A DNA stretch of 64,000 bases from Blastobasis lacticolella (lineage: Eukaryota > Arthropoda > Insecta > Lepidoptera > Blastobasidae). Location: positions 17,390,501-17,454,500 of the forward strand of contig LR990046.1 in the NCBI GenBank assembly GCA_905147135.1, given 5' to 3'. The notes below the pieces were generated by a model, which saw only the letters and a list, made by a program, of their open reading frames with translations, searched no databases and had not been told where the DNA came from. Made by a program: the position numbers and the translations under genes. Below, one piece after another: positions 23,402 through 34,654 of this stretch; positions within the stretch are counted from its first letter, which is position 1, and every line of letters starts with the position of its first letter.

Positions 23402-23952
23402 CCTTCCTATAATATTAACAATAACCTATAATAACCTTCTTACAATAAACATTAACATTTTATTTTTCTTTTTAGTTTTCGACCTTGAATCCCATTATCT
23501 GCGCTAATGCGAAATTTATATTCGTAAACTAGAGACGTTTCACTAACCCTGCCTTTACTACAAACATTCTACAATATTTATTTTCTGTAGGCCAGGGGTA
23601 TAGTTTCCATACCAATGATCTTTCAGTTATTTCAAACAAGTAACATTGTTGGCATGCGTTTCACCTACGGATGTTCGCTTGTGCGTGCTAAGAGTGCGTT
23701 GGTATTGGTTGATTATTCATATCACCAACAAAAAGGCATTAACAGCTAATTACACATTGCATTAATTACAGCTTGCAGCAGCGCAAGCTTGTTTGCCACG
23801 TTAGTGGTATAAAAAAAAAATGGTATGCATGTGAAAGAAGAATAGATAGCGCGTTGATGTCTTTCATATGTATTTGCTTATTGGAAAGAATGATAGCGCG
23901 TTGATGTCTATAGTATGGCAACTTCGTAAGTTATAGTTGATGCATTTTTTAT

Positions 23953-24125
23953 ATTCTACGGTAGACAAACAGGCAAGCGGACCACCTGTTGGAATGTGGT
24001 CACCACCGCCTGATGACGTCAATAACACCATGGGCGACTTCTAATGTACCTGCTTCTTGAAGGATCCCATATCATAGTCGAAAGGGAACATTGTGGCTGG
24101 GAAATCTCATTTCACTTTCAAATAG
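23953..24125 (+). repeat. ACAAACAGGCAAGCGG repeat (family D)
   Basis: Carries the family start GACAAACAGGCAAGCGG, the GTGGTCACC block and the later GATCCCATATCATAGT block also seen at 49490. Other copies are at 17651, 34973, 39378, 41830, 42600, 49355 and 55676. Confidence 0.7.
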
Positions 24126-24299
24126 TGCGAGCGAGAAACGTTGTGTTGAACTGTCATGTGGCGTGGACACTAATGAAGGGTTTTCGTAAAATAGACGAGA
24201 ATCTGAAGGGTAGCTGTTACCCGCGACCTCGTCCGCGTGGCTTACTGATATACGAAATACCTTTCTCTTCAAAAACCACTTGAAAATGAACATTGGGAT

Positions 24300-25210
24300 C
24301 ATCTGGGATAGGTACTAATTCTAAATGTAATACAGGTCACTAATAATTTCCTGATAATTAACCGCTCGATGCACCGGGTTTTCGGTCGGCCGCCGTCTCC
24401 GCGTCGCGTATGCCAGGAAATTACTATTTATTGGTATAAATTGTTGCTAGATACTTTTGATAAGTATGTATGTTGTTAACTACATATTAGGCAACGTATT
24501 TATACTATTTTGGAGTTTTTGGTGTTGCCGATTTCATTTTATTAGGGCACAATCTTATAATTTTTTAAAGGTAATTTCTATCAAGTTAAATTGATTTCTG
24601 AGATAATCAAGTTAGATTGATTGAGATATTTGTTTTTTTGCTCTATAATATATATCTAGTATTCAATATGACACAAAAAGTAAGCAAAACTTATATTTTA
24701 AATAATATAACACAAGCTCCATGCTTTGATATTAAATGGGTTACTTACGTGGGCTCTAAAGCTGTTTGTCCGACTTTTGATGCATCGAAAATTTTTAATC
24801 TAAGCAATGATGGTACGAAGTTTTTTTCACCGATGTAATTTTTATCCCATATAACGTTTCATCTAATTTCATTATATCTAAAGCTTTTTGTACTACCTAC
24901 TTATCCTTTATACAAATACTTCCTCCTAAAAACTGTAAAAAACCCTTTGTTGTAAAAAAAAACCTGTAATTGACGTGCAACATTTGAAATAGAGCGTTTT
25001 AACTCTGGGTATTGTTGATACTGACTATATTTATTTAACACTTTGTGTAGTCACTTCATGATGGAACTCCATTATTATGAATTAAATCATAAAGTGGAAT
25101 TAGTGTACAAAAAGTGTTTTTTTTACTATATTTCTTAATGTATATCACGGTTATGATTTGGTTTCAATCATAGCCTCCTTCGATGAAGGAGGCTATGGTT
25201 TCAATGGTTA
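24300..25210. other. AT-rich spacer
   Basis: No gene recognised. The small open frame at 24617-24838 lacks any family signature or convincing context. Confidence 0.4.
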
Positions 25211-25345
25211 ATTTAGACATAGACATAGACATAGACATTATTTATTTTGACATCACAATACTCATAATACAAAACTCATGGAGCAAGTTACATTTGTATA
25301 TCTAAAGGAGACAGTCTAAAATTTTCCTGACCACCAGCCGGCATA
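25211..25345 (-). mobile_element. LINE 3' end with (GACATA)n tail
   Basis: On the minus strand it ends AATAAAT followed by four TATGTC hexamers (25214-25240). The same kind of tail is at 43094-43115 and in the insertion at 58041-58134. It is 5'-truncated. Confidence 0.6.
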
Positions 25346-25517
25346 ATGAGAGTTGTAATGGATAAAGCTTATAAAACGTAATGTCCTCTCGTAATTATTT
25401 AAATTCTTTAGCTAGCCTATTTTTTTATATGTTTAAAATATTACTAATTTGTATGAAATGAACGCATTTTTGGTATGAAATTATGAACACACCCGAAAAA
25501 AGCTATGGATGCTCAAA

Positions 25518-26033
25518 CTTATCTGACCCGGTGGCCAAAACTAGAACCAAGTGTCGCCATTTTTAACAGCGACGCTGTCACTGGATAAGATTAAGTTTGA
25601 CAGACAGGTCAAAAAATCCTAGGTTTGGACATTGACAATGACAGGCATGTCATTGTCTTTGTCATACACTGCCACTAATGACGAATGAAACTCCATACTC
25701 CGTTAGGAAGACCTGCCCTGTGGTTGTGATTTCTATGGCGATGATAGGCTGTGAGCGAGTTAATTAGCCATAATAATATGTATTATGATGCTGGGGAATT
25801 CTACTTATTATTTTAGTTTATTTGGCCACACCCGTCGGCCATTTTATGTATCAAAGGTGTGTGTCACGCTTTGTACGCATTTTTGCCGTTGTGCCCCTTA
25901 AAAGGAATTTTCTTACAGAGCCATAAACTTGTCAGACCATGTGACAGCGTCGCTGTTGTTGGCATTGGCATGACATTTCAAACTGACGAGACTTAATTCC
26001 AGTTTTGGCCATTATGTCAGATAAGTTTTTATT
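25518..26033. mobile_element. imperfect TIR element
   Basis: AACTTATCTGAC..GGCCAAAACT at 25520 is inverted near 25995-26033 (AGTTTTGGCC..GTCAGATAAGTT), and AGCGACGCTGTCAC at 25566 is inverted at 25939. An internal GTCGGCCATTTTATGTA block recurs at 26252. No coding sequence. Confidence 0.6.
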
Positions 26034-26999
26034 ATGTAGTAAAAACCAAGGTTAAGCAATGCTAGTAATGCAAGGGAGCTGGATGGGTCACCATTTCGTA
26101 TCTGAGGGTAGTCAAACGTTAGCACCGCAACGAGTTGGAAACTTGTTGTGTGCCCCCTAATACCGTTGGCGAAGCGAGATCGACCGAGGTGTTGTACATA
26201 CCATGATTTTAAGGAAATCTAGTTCTTGTGCTAGTTAATTTTGGGCACATCCGTCGGCTATTTTATGTAACATCAAAAGGTATGTCACGCGGCACGCCGC
26301 ATTACCAGTGTTTTCTCAAAGCGATCGCATTACACGCATTATTGAACATAATGCCCTCTCCTTTTGAACGGAGTTTTTTCTTTCCTCATTGATTTCTCTT
26401 CGCTATGACGAAAAAATCTTCTTACTCCGGGCGTAAAAGGAGTTTCTTCTTTCATCGTTTACTCTACGGCTTGTTCCAGTGCTGCATGAGTGTCGCGTGA
26501 GTGTTGCAGTTTTGCTAAAAATATTAAGTTTTCAAAAAATAATTGTGAAGAATTGGCTAGACTTAGATTTAATTTTTTAACTGATACGTGTTCCGTATTT
26601 TACATACTTCCGTTTTTCATTCACTTTGTACCGGCTGGATCTTAGTGAACACCTTGTATGAACCGATAGACCGTATCCTTTAACATAAGTATATATATAT
26701 TTAAAACCTATTCAATAAAAGCGATTCGAATTTACAGTGTATTGTGTTTTTCTATGGTTATGTAGAAGTCATTGGTGACTCCTTATGTTTTTCCTTTGCA
26801 TTTATTTGTTTTGCTCTGTGTATTGTTTATTTGTATTATGGCACGCACGCGGTGGCGCGTTGACGTCAAAGTGACATTTGACAGTGACAGAACCACAGTC
26901 GGGTCCATAGACCATGAACTGTATATGGTCGGGTCACACTGGCCAATGACCACTTATCATACCTGGTACGTTCCAGTCTCCGCTAGGAGTATTTTTTTT
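26034..26999. other. repeat debris
   Basis: 26111-26190 shares a diverged 70-80 bp block with 17066-17140 (AGCACCGCAAC, CCTAA.ACCGTTG). 26242-26345 repeats the 25823-25900 block. Nothing coding was recognised. Confidence 0.4.
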
Positions 27000-27130
27000 T
27001 CCGCATGGTACCTGTCAAGTGACTAGCTTGGGTCGACGATGCCATTGTATAAATATTGATTGTATATTGACATTCATAAGTGTTGTAAAACCCAAACTGA
27101 ATAAAAATTATTTGATTTGATTTGATTGAT
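27000..27130 (+). mobile_element. LINE 3' end with TTGAT repeat tail
   Basis: Ends CTGAATAAAAATTATTTGATTTGATTTGATT, closely matching the last 25 bases of the LINE at 6258-9540. It is therefore a 5'-truncated copy of the same or a sister family. Confidence 0.65.
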
Positions 27131-27712
27131 TAACATTTTTGTAGTAAATGAATAATAAATACCTTATAAAAAACGATAAAATAGCTTCTAAAACCAACGG
27201 TACTGCTCGCAAAAATGCTCCCGCCATTGGATTTCTTTCGAGCTCTGTATAATACGTTTTTTATATTATGGTAACAGTAGCATAGTTTGAAGTATTTATG
27301 AACAAGAGCCTAAAACAAAACAACTTTTAATAAAATTGCAAATTTTCCGGACGCATGTTTAACACCGGTGGGTCCTAGAGTGTCCAAAACAGAACGTTTT
27401 TATCCGGCGCGTAATAAAAACAGTTAGTAATCTTAGTTTACTATGTTTCAATTTTAGATTGTTGTGACGATACATACAAATATGAATAAATAAACATATG
27501 TTTCGTAGTTATTTTTATTTATTGTGTTAATTTAAAAGAAAGGAAAACCTTAAACTAACTTAAACTACTAGACTAAAGGGGAAAAGGTTTGGCACTACGT
27601 ATATTATTATTTTATTAAATAAATGATAACTTTAAAATGGCCCAAGTTTTTAATTTGTTTTATATTTAATTCTGTTTTATACAGGCCGAAAGGTAAAAGA
27701 AAAGACAACCAG
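27131..27712. other. spacer; short repeat shared with 36.2 kb
   Basis: 27450-27500 is the reverse complement of 36245-36300 (TATTTATTCATATTTRTATG). No gene recognised. Confidence 0.4.
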
Positions 27713-27903
27713 GCACATTCAGGTGACTGAATGTGTAACCACGATCCTATCTGGTCAGTTTCCCCTGGAAGCAGAGCCACAGACCTCAGACGGCAGTCGC
27801 TCCACTGTAATTACCTGATCTACCAAATTCTTGATCATGGTCAAGGCGGACCCCGGGCCCTCGTGCTCGAGAGCACAACCGGGACATTAACGCCAAGATG
27901 ATG
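27713..27903 (+). mobile_element. SINE family A, 5'-truncated
   Basis: The body starts at GCACATTCAGG and ends GGGACATTAACGCCAAGATG. The tRNA head is missing. Confidence 0.85.
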
Positions 27904-29117
27904 TTAATATAGGAGCAGAAAGGGGACCGGCAGAAGTGTATGGACCCCAGTCTATGTGACTAATAACGTCGAGCGATATATCATTTGAAAGCATTCTTAA
28001 TTTTTTATAACTTGTACTATGGCGGTAATTCTCGCTCCGCTGTGAGAAAAAAGTCATGATCATTTAAAAAAAACATCATTTTATCATCAACGATATGCCA
28101 TTAGAAACTATAGCGACAACTGTCGAATCACTGTGATAAAAAAGTTATGGGCATATTTTCGGGGTGCTCTATAACTTTTCCCCACAGCGATTCGAGAGAT
28201 GTCGCCTTTGTAAAAGTTGTAGAAGATGACAAATCCTTCCTAATGACATATCGCTTAACGTTATTGGTCATATAGGCTCATAGGCTGAGTTGTCTGGACC
28301 TTCTTTAAAATGTTCAATTGAGAAGAGGTCAGTCCAGGTTTATTTGAAGAAATATGAATGAATATGAATATGAAGATTTCGGCGTAACGATAAACCTCAC
28401 GAAACCTCACAAATACTAATAGAATAGGAATTTAAAAAAACTGTCTGTTTCTCTGTTTGTACACGCTATTGTCCGGAACTACTGGAAGGATTTAAATTAA
28501 AAATTTTATATGTTTATCGTAAACAGTTAAAGCGTACTTTGGTTGAGTCTGTATTCCGGTTTGGCTTATTACCTTTAATACCAGCACTTATTATTGCTCA
28601 AAAGAAATGTCTATATGTAGGGTGCCGCATCTACCACAATCAATTTTATATATTTTTCTACAGAAACTGTGGAATTTGTACCAACCAGTCCATCGTTTAC
28701 CAATCCTGAGGTGTGGCTAATACCAATTCGCTAATTAATTAGATAACTATGCGATAACATTTACGCGTCAGATTTAAATTGGTAAGTGATAATTATTGCT
28801 TTATCTCATTGATAACGTAACGTTGACCTCATCACCTCTAAAGGCAGATTGAAGATAAGAGAAATTTACATATATAGTCATCATTATCAGCCTATACTAA
28901 TCCACTACTGGACTCACGCCAAAGCTCTCGTATCCAGCCTACACCTATCCTTTCGCAAATCGTTACTCCTCCTGGCCGGAGGGCATCCTACATTACGCTA
29001 GTTCGCGGTGTCCAGTCAAGAACTCGTCTATTCCAGCAGTTAGCCAGTCCATTACCACGTCAGCTTGCTATTCATTAATCACGCTATTGAATTGTCGCCT
29101 GCGGAGTAAAGCGTGAT
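27904..29117. other. intergenic with old repeats
   Basis: 28885-29030 reads like a retroposon 3' end on the minus strand (CCACTACTGG.., TCATCATTAT tail) but is too decayed to classify. The rest is unassigned. Confidence 0.35.
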
Positions 29118-29211
29118 CCACATGTGGACAGTTCCGCGGGAACACGAGAATGTAGAGGAAAGCGCGCTCCACATGTGGACAGTTCCGCGGGAACACGAGA
29201 ATGTAGAGGAA
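29118..29211. repeat. 51-bp tandem duplication
   Basis: The 43-base block starting CCACATGTGGACAGTTCCGC occurs at 29118 and again at 29169 without mismatch. Each unit holds the palindromes CCACATGTGG and GTTCCGCGGGAAC. The identity implies a recent event. Confidence 0.85.
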
Positions 29212-29334
29212 GTATTCGTGTAGTCCCGTGCAAGTTTGGCATGTTTCGCCTATTTCATAGACTAAGTAGAGATAGTTTGGTGTAGTCTCGATTCGATCGA
29301 TTTTATATTTATATTTCTAGCGCTTTTTCCCGTA

Positions 29335-29430
29335 ACAGGTTCCGGGTACACTTGACCAGGATCCAGGATATTAGTAGATCACGTAATTATAGTAGAGCAG
29401 CTGCCATCACCTCTGTGACCCTGTTTACAG
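29335..29430 (-). mobile_element. SINE family A fragment
   Basis: Retains the GATCCAGGATATTAGTAGAT..GTAATTATAGTAGAGC body, strongly diverged; both ends are lost. Confidence 0.55.
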
Positions 29431-29680
29431 CAGATTAGCGATATTACACCGATGAATCGATATAATGTCGACGCGTTTTGACACTCACCACATCCCTAAT
29501 AGGCGAGAATGTGGAGGCCGACCAAAGTCCCGGCAAAAGTTTCGCCGGAAGTTTCGGCGAACATGTGGAGCGCACTTTAGAGGTATAGGTAGGACTCCTA
29601 ATGTTTCGGGGCTGAACGCGGGCGCGGGTCGCGGGGCGGGAACCTATCCAATTCTTTTGGGGCCACCCAAAGTTATTGGA

Positions 29681-29811
29681 CATAGAGCACAAACTATATG
29701 TATAAAAAGTATGTTTAAAAATATATAAGTAGTTTATTAGTTTTCTGGCACCAATAACAGAAGCTTTGCTTACTTTTGGGGCTAGATGGCGCTGTGTGAA
29801 TTTGTCTACGA
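29681..29811 (+). mobile_element. SINE family B, 5'-truncated
   Basis: Starts inside the body and ends with the family block GGGGCTAGATGGCGCTGTGT. Confidence 0.75.
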
Positions 29812-29814
29812 CTA

Positions 29815-32032
29815 GTACCTACGTTTCAATGGGAAAAGATAAAAGTAGAGCACGATAATACTAAGTATTATTCACAGAAATCTAAATGAATTGACATACT
29901 GAAATATATACATATCTACAGATTCTTTACATTTCTGGTACACTAACGCCCAGATGATGATAACTTCATAAATACACGGTAGTTTCTACGTAAACTTCGT
30001 TTGCAAAAGAGACTATAACCGATAATATCACGGCTATTTTTATACTTTACAACGCGGCAAGGCTGTCACAGAATCCTAATAGTACCTACAAATAATAAAT
30101 ATTGGTAACAACGGTGTGTTTCGGAATATAGAAAATGTCGACAAATAGTTCTTGGCCTCAACTTATCAGCTCCATCTTGGTGGCGTGGCATTAGCAAGGG
30201 CATGACCTTCACCCAAGCAACCAGAAGGGTAGCACTGCTGGAATTACTGGCTAACACTATGTGTGAAACATTTGTTAAGTTGAACTTTGAACACAAACCC
30301 ACGAAAAGCACTTCGTTACGTGTTTCTTAGCTGTTAGAACTTCCTCCTGCTCCTTAAAAGTAGCTGTTTGTCTAAAAAGTCAAGCGACTTGGAAAATTAT
30401 AAAGTCGATCGAATTCAACAAGTAAACAAAACTGATTGAATTATGAAGACGTCCATCTGTATGCAACAAAATAGTAGGTAAAAGATGTAATAAAACCACT
30501 CAGCATCACTGCCTGCTTGCTGGTGCCTGTTTACCATTAGGCATGCCGTAAGCTCGTCTGCCACCTTAGTAGTATAAAAAAAAATAATGAATCTAGTAAT
30601 AAAATATGGAAAGGTATTACTAGAGTAGTGGAGCCTGCAGATTGACTATGTGATACTAATGAAACAAATGACCTTTTCCTAAAAGGGCAGGTCTTTCAAG
30701 AGTACTCTCAACCGGTGTAAATGTATGAGAAGATGTAGGAATGTGGAAGAGGCGCTTTCGCCTCCTCCACACCTCGCCACCTTACCTTACCTGAACCTGG
30801 CATCTCTTTAGGTGTGCCAGTACCGCAGCTTGTGGCACTCGATAGTCTCTGCCTACCCCTATGGGATACGGGCGTGAGCAGTCAAATATACAGACCTAGG
30901 ACGTAGGCGTGTTTATCAAACAATAGCTCCAGCTGTTTGTCAAAAGTGACACTTTACAAGATGGCGGCGTTAGTTCTAATTTTAGCCTCGTGTTTTTAAC
31001 ACCTGTATTCAGAAACAATACTTGTCTAATTTCCGTTTGACCTAAACTTTAATTTAACATATTTCTAACTAGCCGTCTGAAAAAGTCTTATAACACCCGA
31101 CCAAGTTTACTTAAACTGTAATATTTTCTAAACTACTAAACCGATTTTAATGAAACGAAGCTAAGAACCATCTCGATTAAACTGGCTTTCACGAAGAGAA
31201 AACTTCCTTAAAATCGGTCCACCCCTTTGGGAGCTACGATGTCACAGATAGATACACAAAGCTACGGATACAATGTTCACGTATATCACATTCCATATTG
31301 TTTGTTTACTTACCGAAAATTCAGATCTATCTACTCCCAATCCTATCGAACTGTCCACCGAGGGTTGTCCGAGCCACGGTTAATTTGGAAATAATTTTTC
31401 CCCACTAAAATTAGTAATGACCGATGCAGTAGGCACCTTTCTATTTCGTCACAATTTGACCGATATCTTGATGCCGAATGATTTCTTAATTATTTACATT
31501 AGGAAGGTACGGTTGATTCTTGTATAATAAACAATTCAGCACCGAGTAATGATAATTATTTATTGTTATTATTTTCGATTGGCGAATAATCATTCATCAC
31601 TACATTTACAAAACAAAGTCCCACGCCGCGTCTGTCTATCTGTCTGTTCGCGATGAACTCAAAAACGGAACTGAACGGATTTTCTTGGGGTTTTCCCCAA
31701 TAGACAGTCATGAGGAAGGTATATAATTTGTTAAAGTTACTACTCGTGCGAAGCCGGGGCGGGTCACTAGTGTAATTATAAAGTTTGTAAACACGGTAAC
31801 GTTCCACAATAAGCGGGCCTTACTCACGATTGTCGCCTTACGAAAATTCTTGAACCTACACTGCTCCGCACAAATATCTCTTCGATCTAAAAGGTCGGAG
31901 CACCAGCAGTCACGGGGTATTGTTTTGAAAGCTCACTTACAATAGTCGCAATCACTCAAAACAATACACGTCCCGTGCTAGTTAGGGTGGAAGTGCGCAG
32001 AGGTTATCGATAAAATAGTGTGTCTATTCTAT
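29815..32032. other. intergenic; scattered old repeats
   Basis: 30740-30880 (CTGCCTACCCCTATGGGATA), 31110-31270 (AAACTACTAAACCGATTTTA) and 31612-31770 (ACAAAGTCCCACGCCGCG to CGAAGCCGGGGCGGG) look like old insect repeats. No host gene was recognised. Confidence 0.4.
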
Positions 32033-32253
32033 GACGACCGGAGTGGTTCAGTGGCCACGCAAGAGGTCCCTGGTTCGTTTCCCGGCCGGGCAGAAATTGA
32101 AATGATGAATTTTAATTTCTGTTACGGGTCTGGGTGTTCTATGTATAATAAGTATGTCATTAAAAGTATATAAGTAGTTTATCAGTTATCTAGCACCCAT
32201 TACACAAGCTTTGCTTACTTTGGGGCTAGATAGCGTTGTGTGAATTTGACCAC
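32033..32253 (+). mobile_element. SINE family B, full length
   Basis: The tRNA-like head has the A box region GAGTGGTTCAGTGGCC and B box GGTTCGTTTCCC. The body contains TTACGGGTCTGGGTGTTCTA and the element ends GGGGCTAGATAGCGTTGTGT. Confidence 0.82.
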
Positions 32254-32596
32254 GATAATTTATTTATGACCAAAAAATTATTGCGTTGTTGTGTTCTGGT
32301 TGTAGGTAAACTATAGCTATGAGGATGCATGCTTAGTTCTTGTGCTTACAATCTGCAGTTTCACATTTTTCTTACATTAAACCGATGATTACTATCTTAC
32401 AGCGGTTGTCTTCTCGTTTACCTTTCGAGCTATGTAAAACAGAATACAAAAAAATATAAATTAGAGACTTGGGCCACATTAAAATAATTATTTATTCAAA
32501 ATAATAATAATATACGGAGTGCTAAACTTTTTCCCCTTTAGTCTAGTAGTTTAAGTTAGTTCAAAATTTTCCTTCTTTTTATATAAAAAAAAAAAT

Positions 32597-32830
32597 AATC
32601 ATCTTGGCGTTAATGTCCCGGTTGTGCTCTCGCGCGCGAGGGCCCGGGGTCCGCCTTGACCATGATCCAGGATTTGGCAGGTCAGGTAATTACAGTGGAG
32701 CGACTGCCATCTGACCTCCATGACTCTGCTACCAGGGGAACCTGACCAGATCAGATCATGGTTACACATCCAGTCGCCTGAATGTGAAGGTTTCATCACG
32801 ATGTTTACCCTCACCGTAAGAGCATCGGTT
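32597..32830 (-). mobile_element. SINE family A, head missing
   Basis: Intact tail (AATCATCTTGGCGTTAATG on the plus strand) and body to GAGCATCGGTT. The tRNA head is absent. Confidence 0.88.
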
Positions 32831-32965
32831 GTTTTTCTCTAAATTGTTGTTTTTCAAATAAATGTTTAAAACTAATAACAAAATTACCGCAATAAATAAA
32901 AATAACTATGAATCAGATGTTTATTTGTTCATATTTATATTTTTGTAGCCACATTACTTACATTA

Positions 32966-33050
32966 CTTGTAGTAACATTGTAAAAACATCTGGTTTTAAT
33001 TATGGATTGTTCATAATTAAAACCAGATGTTTTTACAATGTTATTACAAG
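32966..33050. repeat. 39-bp-arm inverted repeat (hairpin)
   Basis: Arms 32966-33004 and 33012-33050 are complementary except for one G-T pair (32972/33044), with a 7-nt loop GATTGTT. The inner 32 bp are perfect. It starts 72 nt beyond the stop codon of the six-cysteine gene on the same strand, so it may be in its 3' UTR. A related single-arm sequence is at 36270-36330. Confidence 0.85.
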
Positions 33051-33121
33051 GTCTGATATAGGTAGAACTCAACATGACATTAAGAATATCTTTCTCATTT
33101 ATCACAAAACAACATATGAAC

Positions 33122-33499
33122 TCATTCATCCACGGGGTATACTTTAACAACCTCATAGCAATTCACATCTTCACCGTCTAACTTACAATCGTGGATGTAG
33201 AACTCATTGCATATACCAGCTATGACCTCATGGAAGGACAATTCGACGTAGCTATTCTCCCCTAAGTTCATAGTGTCGTGAGAATAGTTGAAACCTGGTT
33301 CTCCACATTTCGTGATCCACTTCCCGATGTTGAACGTTACGTAACTGTCGGCAATATTGCTTACGTGGAGGAAGTCCTCTTTATAATTTTCTTTATCGCA
33401 CCGAAATTCTACGTCATTTTTCCATTTCCTACAGTGTGTAGGTGTCGAGATCACGATCAAAGGAAGAAGAACAACGAGGAATATGACTGTCTTATACAT
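33122..33499 (-). CDS. secreted six-cysteine protein (125 aa, intronless)
   Basis: The frame starts at ATG 33499 and ends TAA 33122. Residues 1-20 are a clear signal peptide (MYKTVIFLVVLLPLIVISTP). The predicted mature part of about 105 residues has six cysteines (23, 34, 65, 97, 105, 114), enough for three disulfides, one N-glycosylation site (NYS, residue 71) and an acidic C-terminus (VYPVDE). A TATA box and initiator lie at correct spacing upstream (separate entry), giving a very short leader. I recognise no family. It could be a haemolymph, gland or reproductive-tract protein, or a lineage-specific orphan. The opposite-strand frame at 33278-33583 is a shadow. Confidence 0.72.
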   Translation of the reverse strand: MYKTVIFLVVLLPLIVISTPTHCRKWKNDVEFRCDKENYKEDFLHVSNIADSYVTFNIGKWITKCGEPGFNYSHDTMNLGENSYVELSFHEVIAGICNEFYIHDCKLDGEDVNCYEVVKVYPVDE

Positions 33500-33511
33500 T
33501 GTCTACTCACT

Positions 33512-33554
33512 GTAATGACTACTTTCTCGGTCAGTACTCTCAATATATATATTC
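33512..33554 (-). promoter_or_regulatory. TATA box and initiator of the six-cysteine gene
   Basis: Minus strand: AATATATATATTG at about 33553-33541, then AGTCATTAC near 33518, about 30 nt downstream. This leaves a leader of roughly 20 nt before the ATG. Confidence 0.55.
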
Positions 33555-33753
33555 TTGTCTTTAGCGATAACCCTTGTGATTAACGTATCTGGAGGTCAAA
33601 TGGCAAAAACAGTGCTCTTGTAAGATCCCATTGTTAAAATGGTTTATTTATTGAAATATACAAGATAGTACTGGACCCGGCGCGACTTCGTTCGCGTGGC
33701 GTCTTACCCCTTCTCCCCTACTCCTACCCTACAACTACCCAACATCTACCCAA

Positions 33754-34097
33754 CACTAACTAACTAATAAACTGCTAGATCTCAAACGGAGAACACTCAA
33801 GACAGTAGTTGGTACAATAACAGGACACCTCCCCCGAACAAACAACTGTTCACGATAGGAGCTACAGACAGTCCTTTATGCAGGGGATGCCTAGTAGACG
33901 AGGAAAGAGCGGCTAATGTGGTCCTGGAGGACCACAGGGCAAAAGTCATATTAGGAACGGGGTTCCTCCGAGAGATCTGCGAGCGTCCGAAGAGACTGCT
34001 GGACTTCTGGAGGGAGCTGGGGTGGCTAAATTATCATGACTTAACTACGAACACGGGACTTAGTTTAAGTTCAAGTGCGGAAAAAGGAGCCCATTAA
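33754..34097 (+). pseudogene. LINE ORF2 C-terminal zinc-knuckle region
   Basis: NKLLDLKRRTLKTVVGTITG then HLPR, one frameshift near 33848, then ATDSPLCRGCLVDEERAANV and on through LLDFWRELGWLNY to TAA. The Gly-His and Cys-x2-Cys pattern with an acidic run is the C-terminal region after RNase H in R1/jockey-type LINEs. The His-Cys half of the knuckle is eroded (VVLEDHRAKV). The 3' UTR continues to about 34190. Confidence 0.75.
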
Positions 34098-34349
34098 CCT
34101 AGGACAGTGCCGTATACTTTACGGCAAATCCTTCTGAAAATTTAAACGGGCTTGGATAACAATCGGGGCTTTGCTGAAATAAAATAAAACTTTATGCAAA
34201 ACTCCGGTGTACATTGTCAGTCGCCTAATGACCGCTGGCTGTACAAGCTGTCCACACCGTTGAGCTACTGCGTCGGTGTGGATAGGTTATGTTTTTGAAG
34301 CGTCCTTTCGGTGTTGCCAATTTAATTAAAAATATTTATTTATAACTCT

Positions 34350-34460
34350 TTATTGTACATACAAGGACAGTAGAACATAGTTACAGTAAGACAATATTGT
34401 ACAAAGGCGGTCTTATCGCTAAAAGCGATCTCTTACAGACAACCACTTTTACGGACATCG
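34350..34460 (-). mobile_element. LINE 3' end with conserved hairpin (ATCGCT type)
   Basis: On the minus strand it ends CAATAAAGAG. Hairpin ATCGCT-AAA-AGCGAT at 34415-34429. Confidence 0.65.
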
Positions 34461-34654
34461 TAGAAGGATCTTAGATAAAGCAGGCACGTACAGAGAGTCA
34501 ACTTAAACATTATCGACATTAAATGGCGAACAAAGGTTTCTAATACAAATTATGAAAAGAAAAAAAAGACAAATATTGCTATTCCATTTTTCATGAACAC
34601 AGGCGATGGACTTCAGTTAATCGTTGTTAGGAGATGTACTTTAAATATTGATTT

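Noticed and set aside
24617..24838. Plus-strand 73-codon frame
   Set aside because: AT-rich, no domain, no splice or promoter support.
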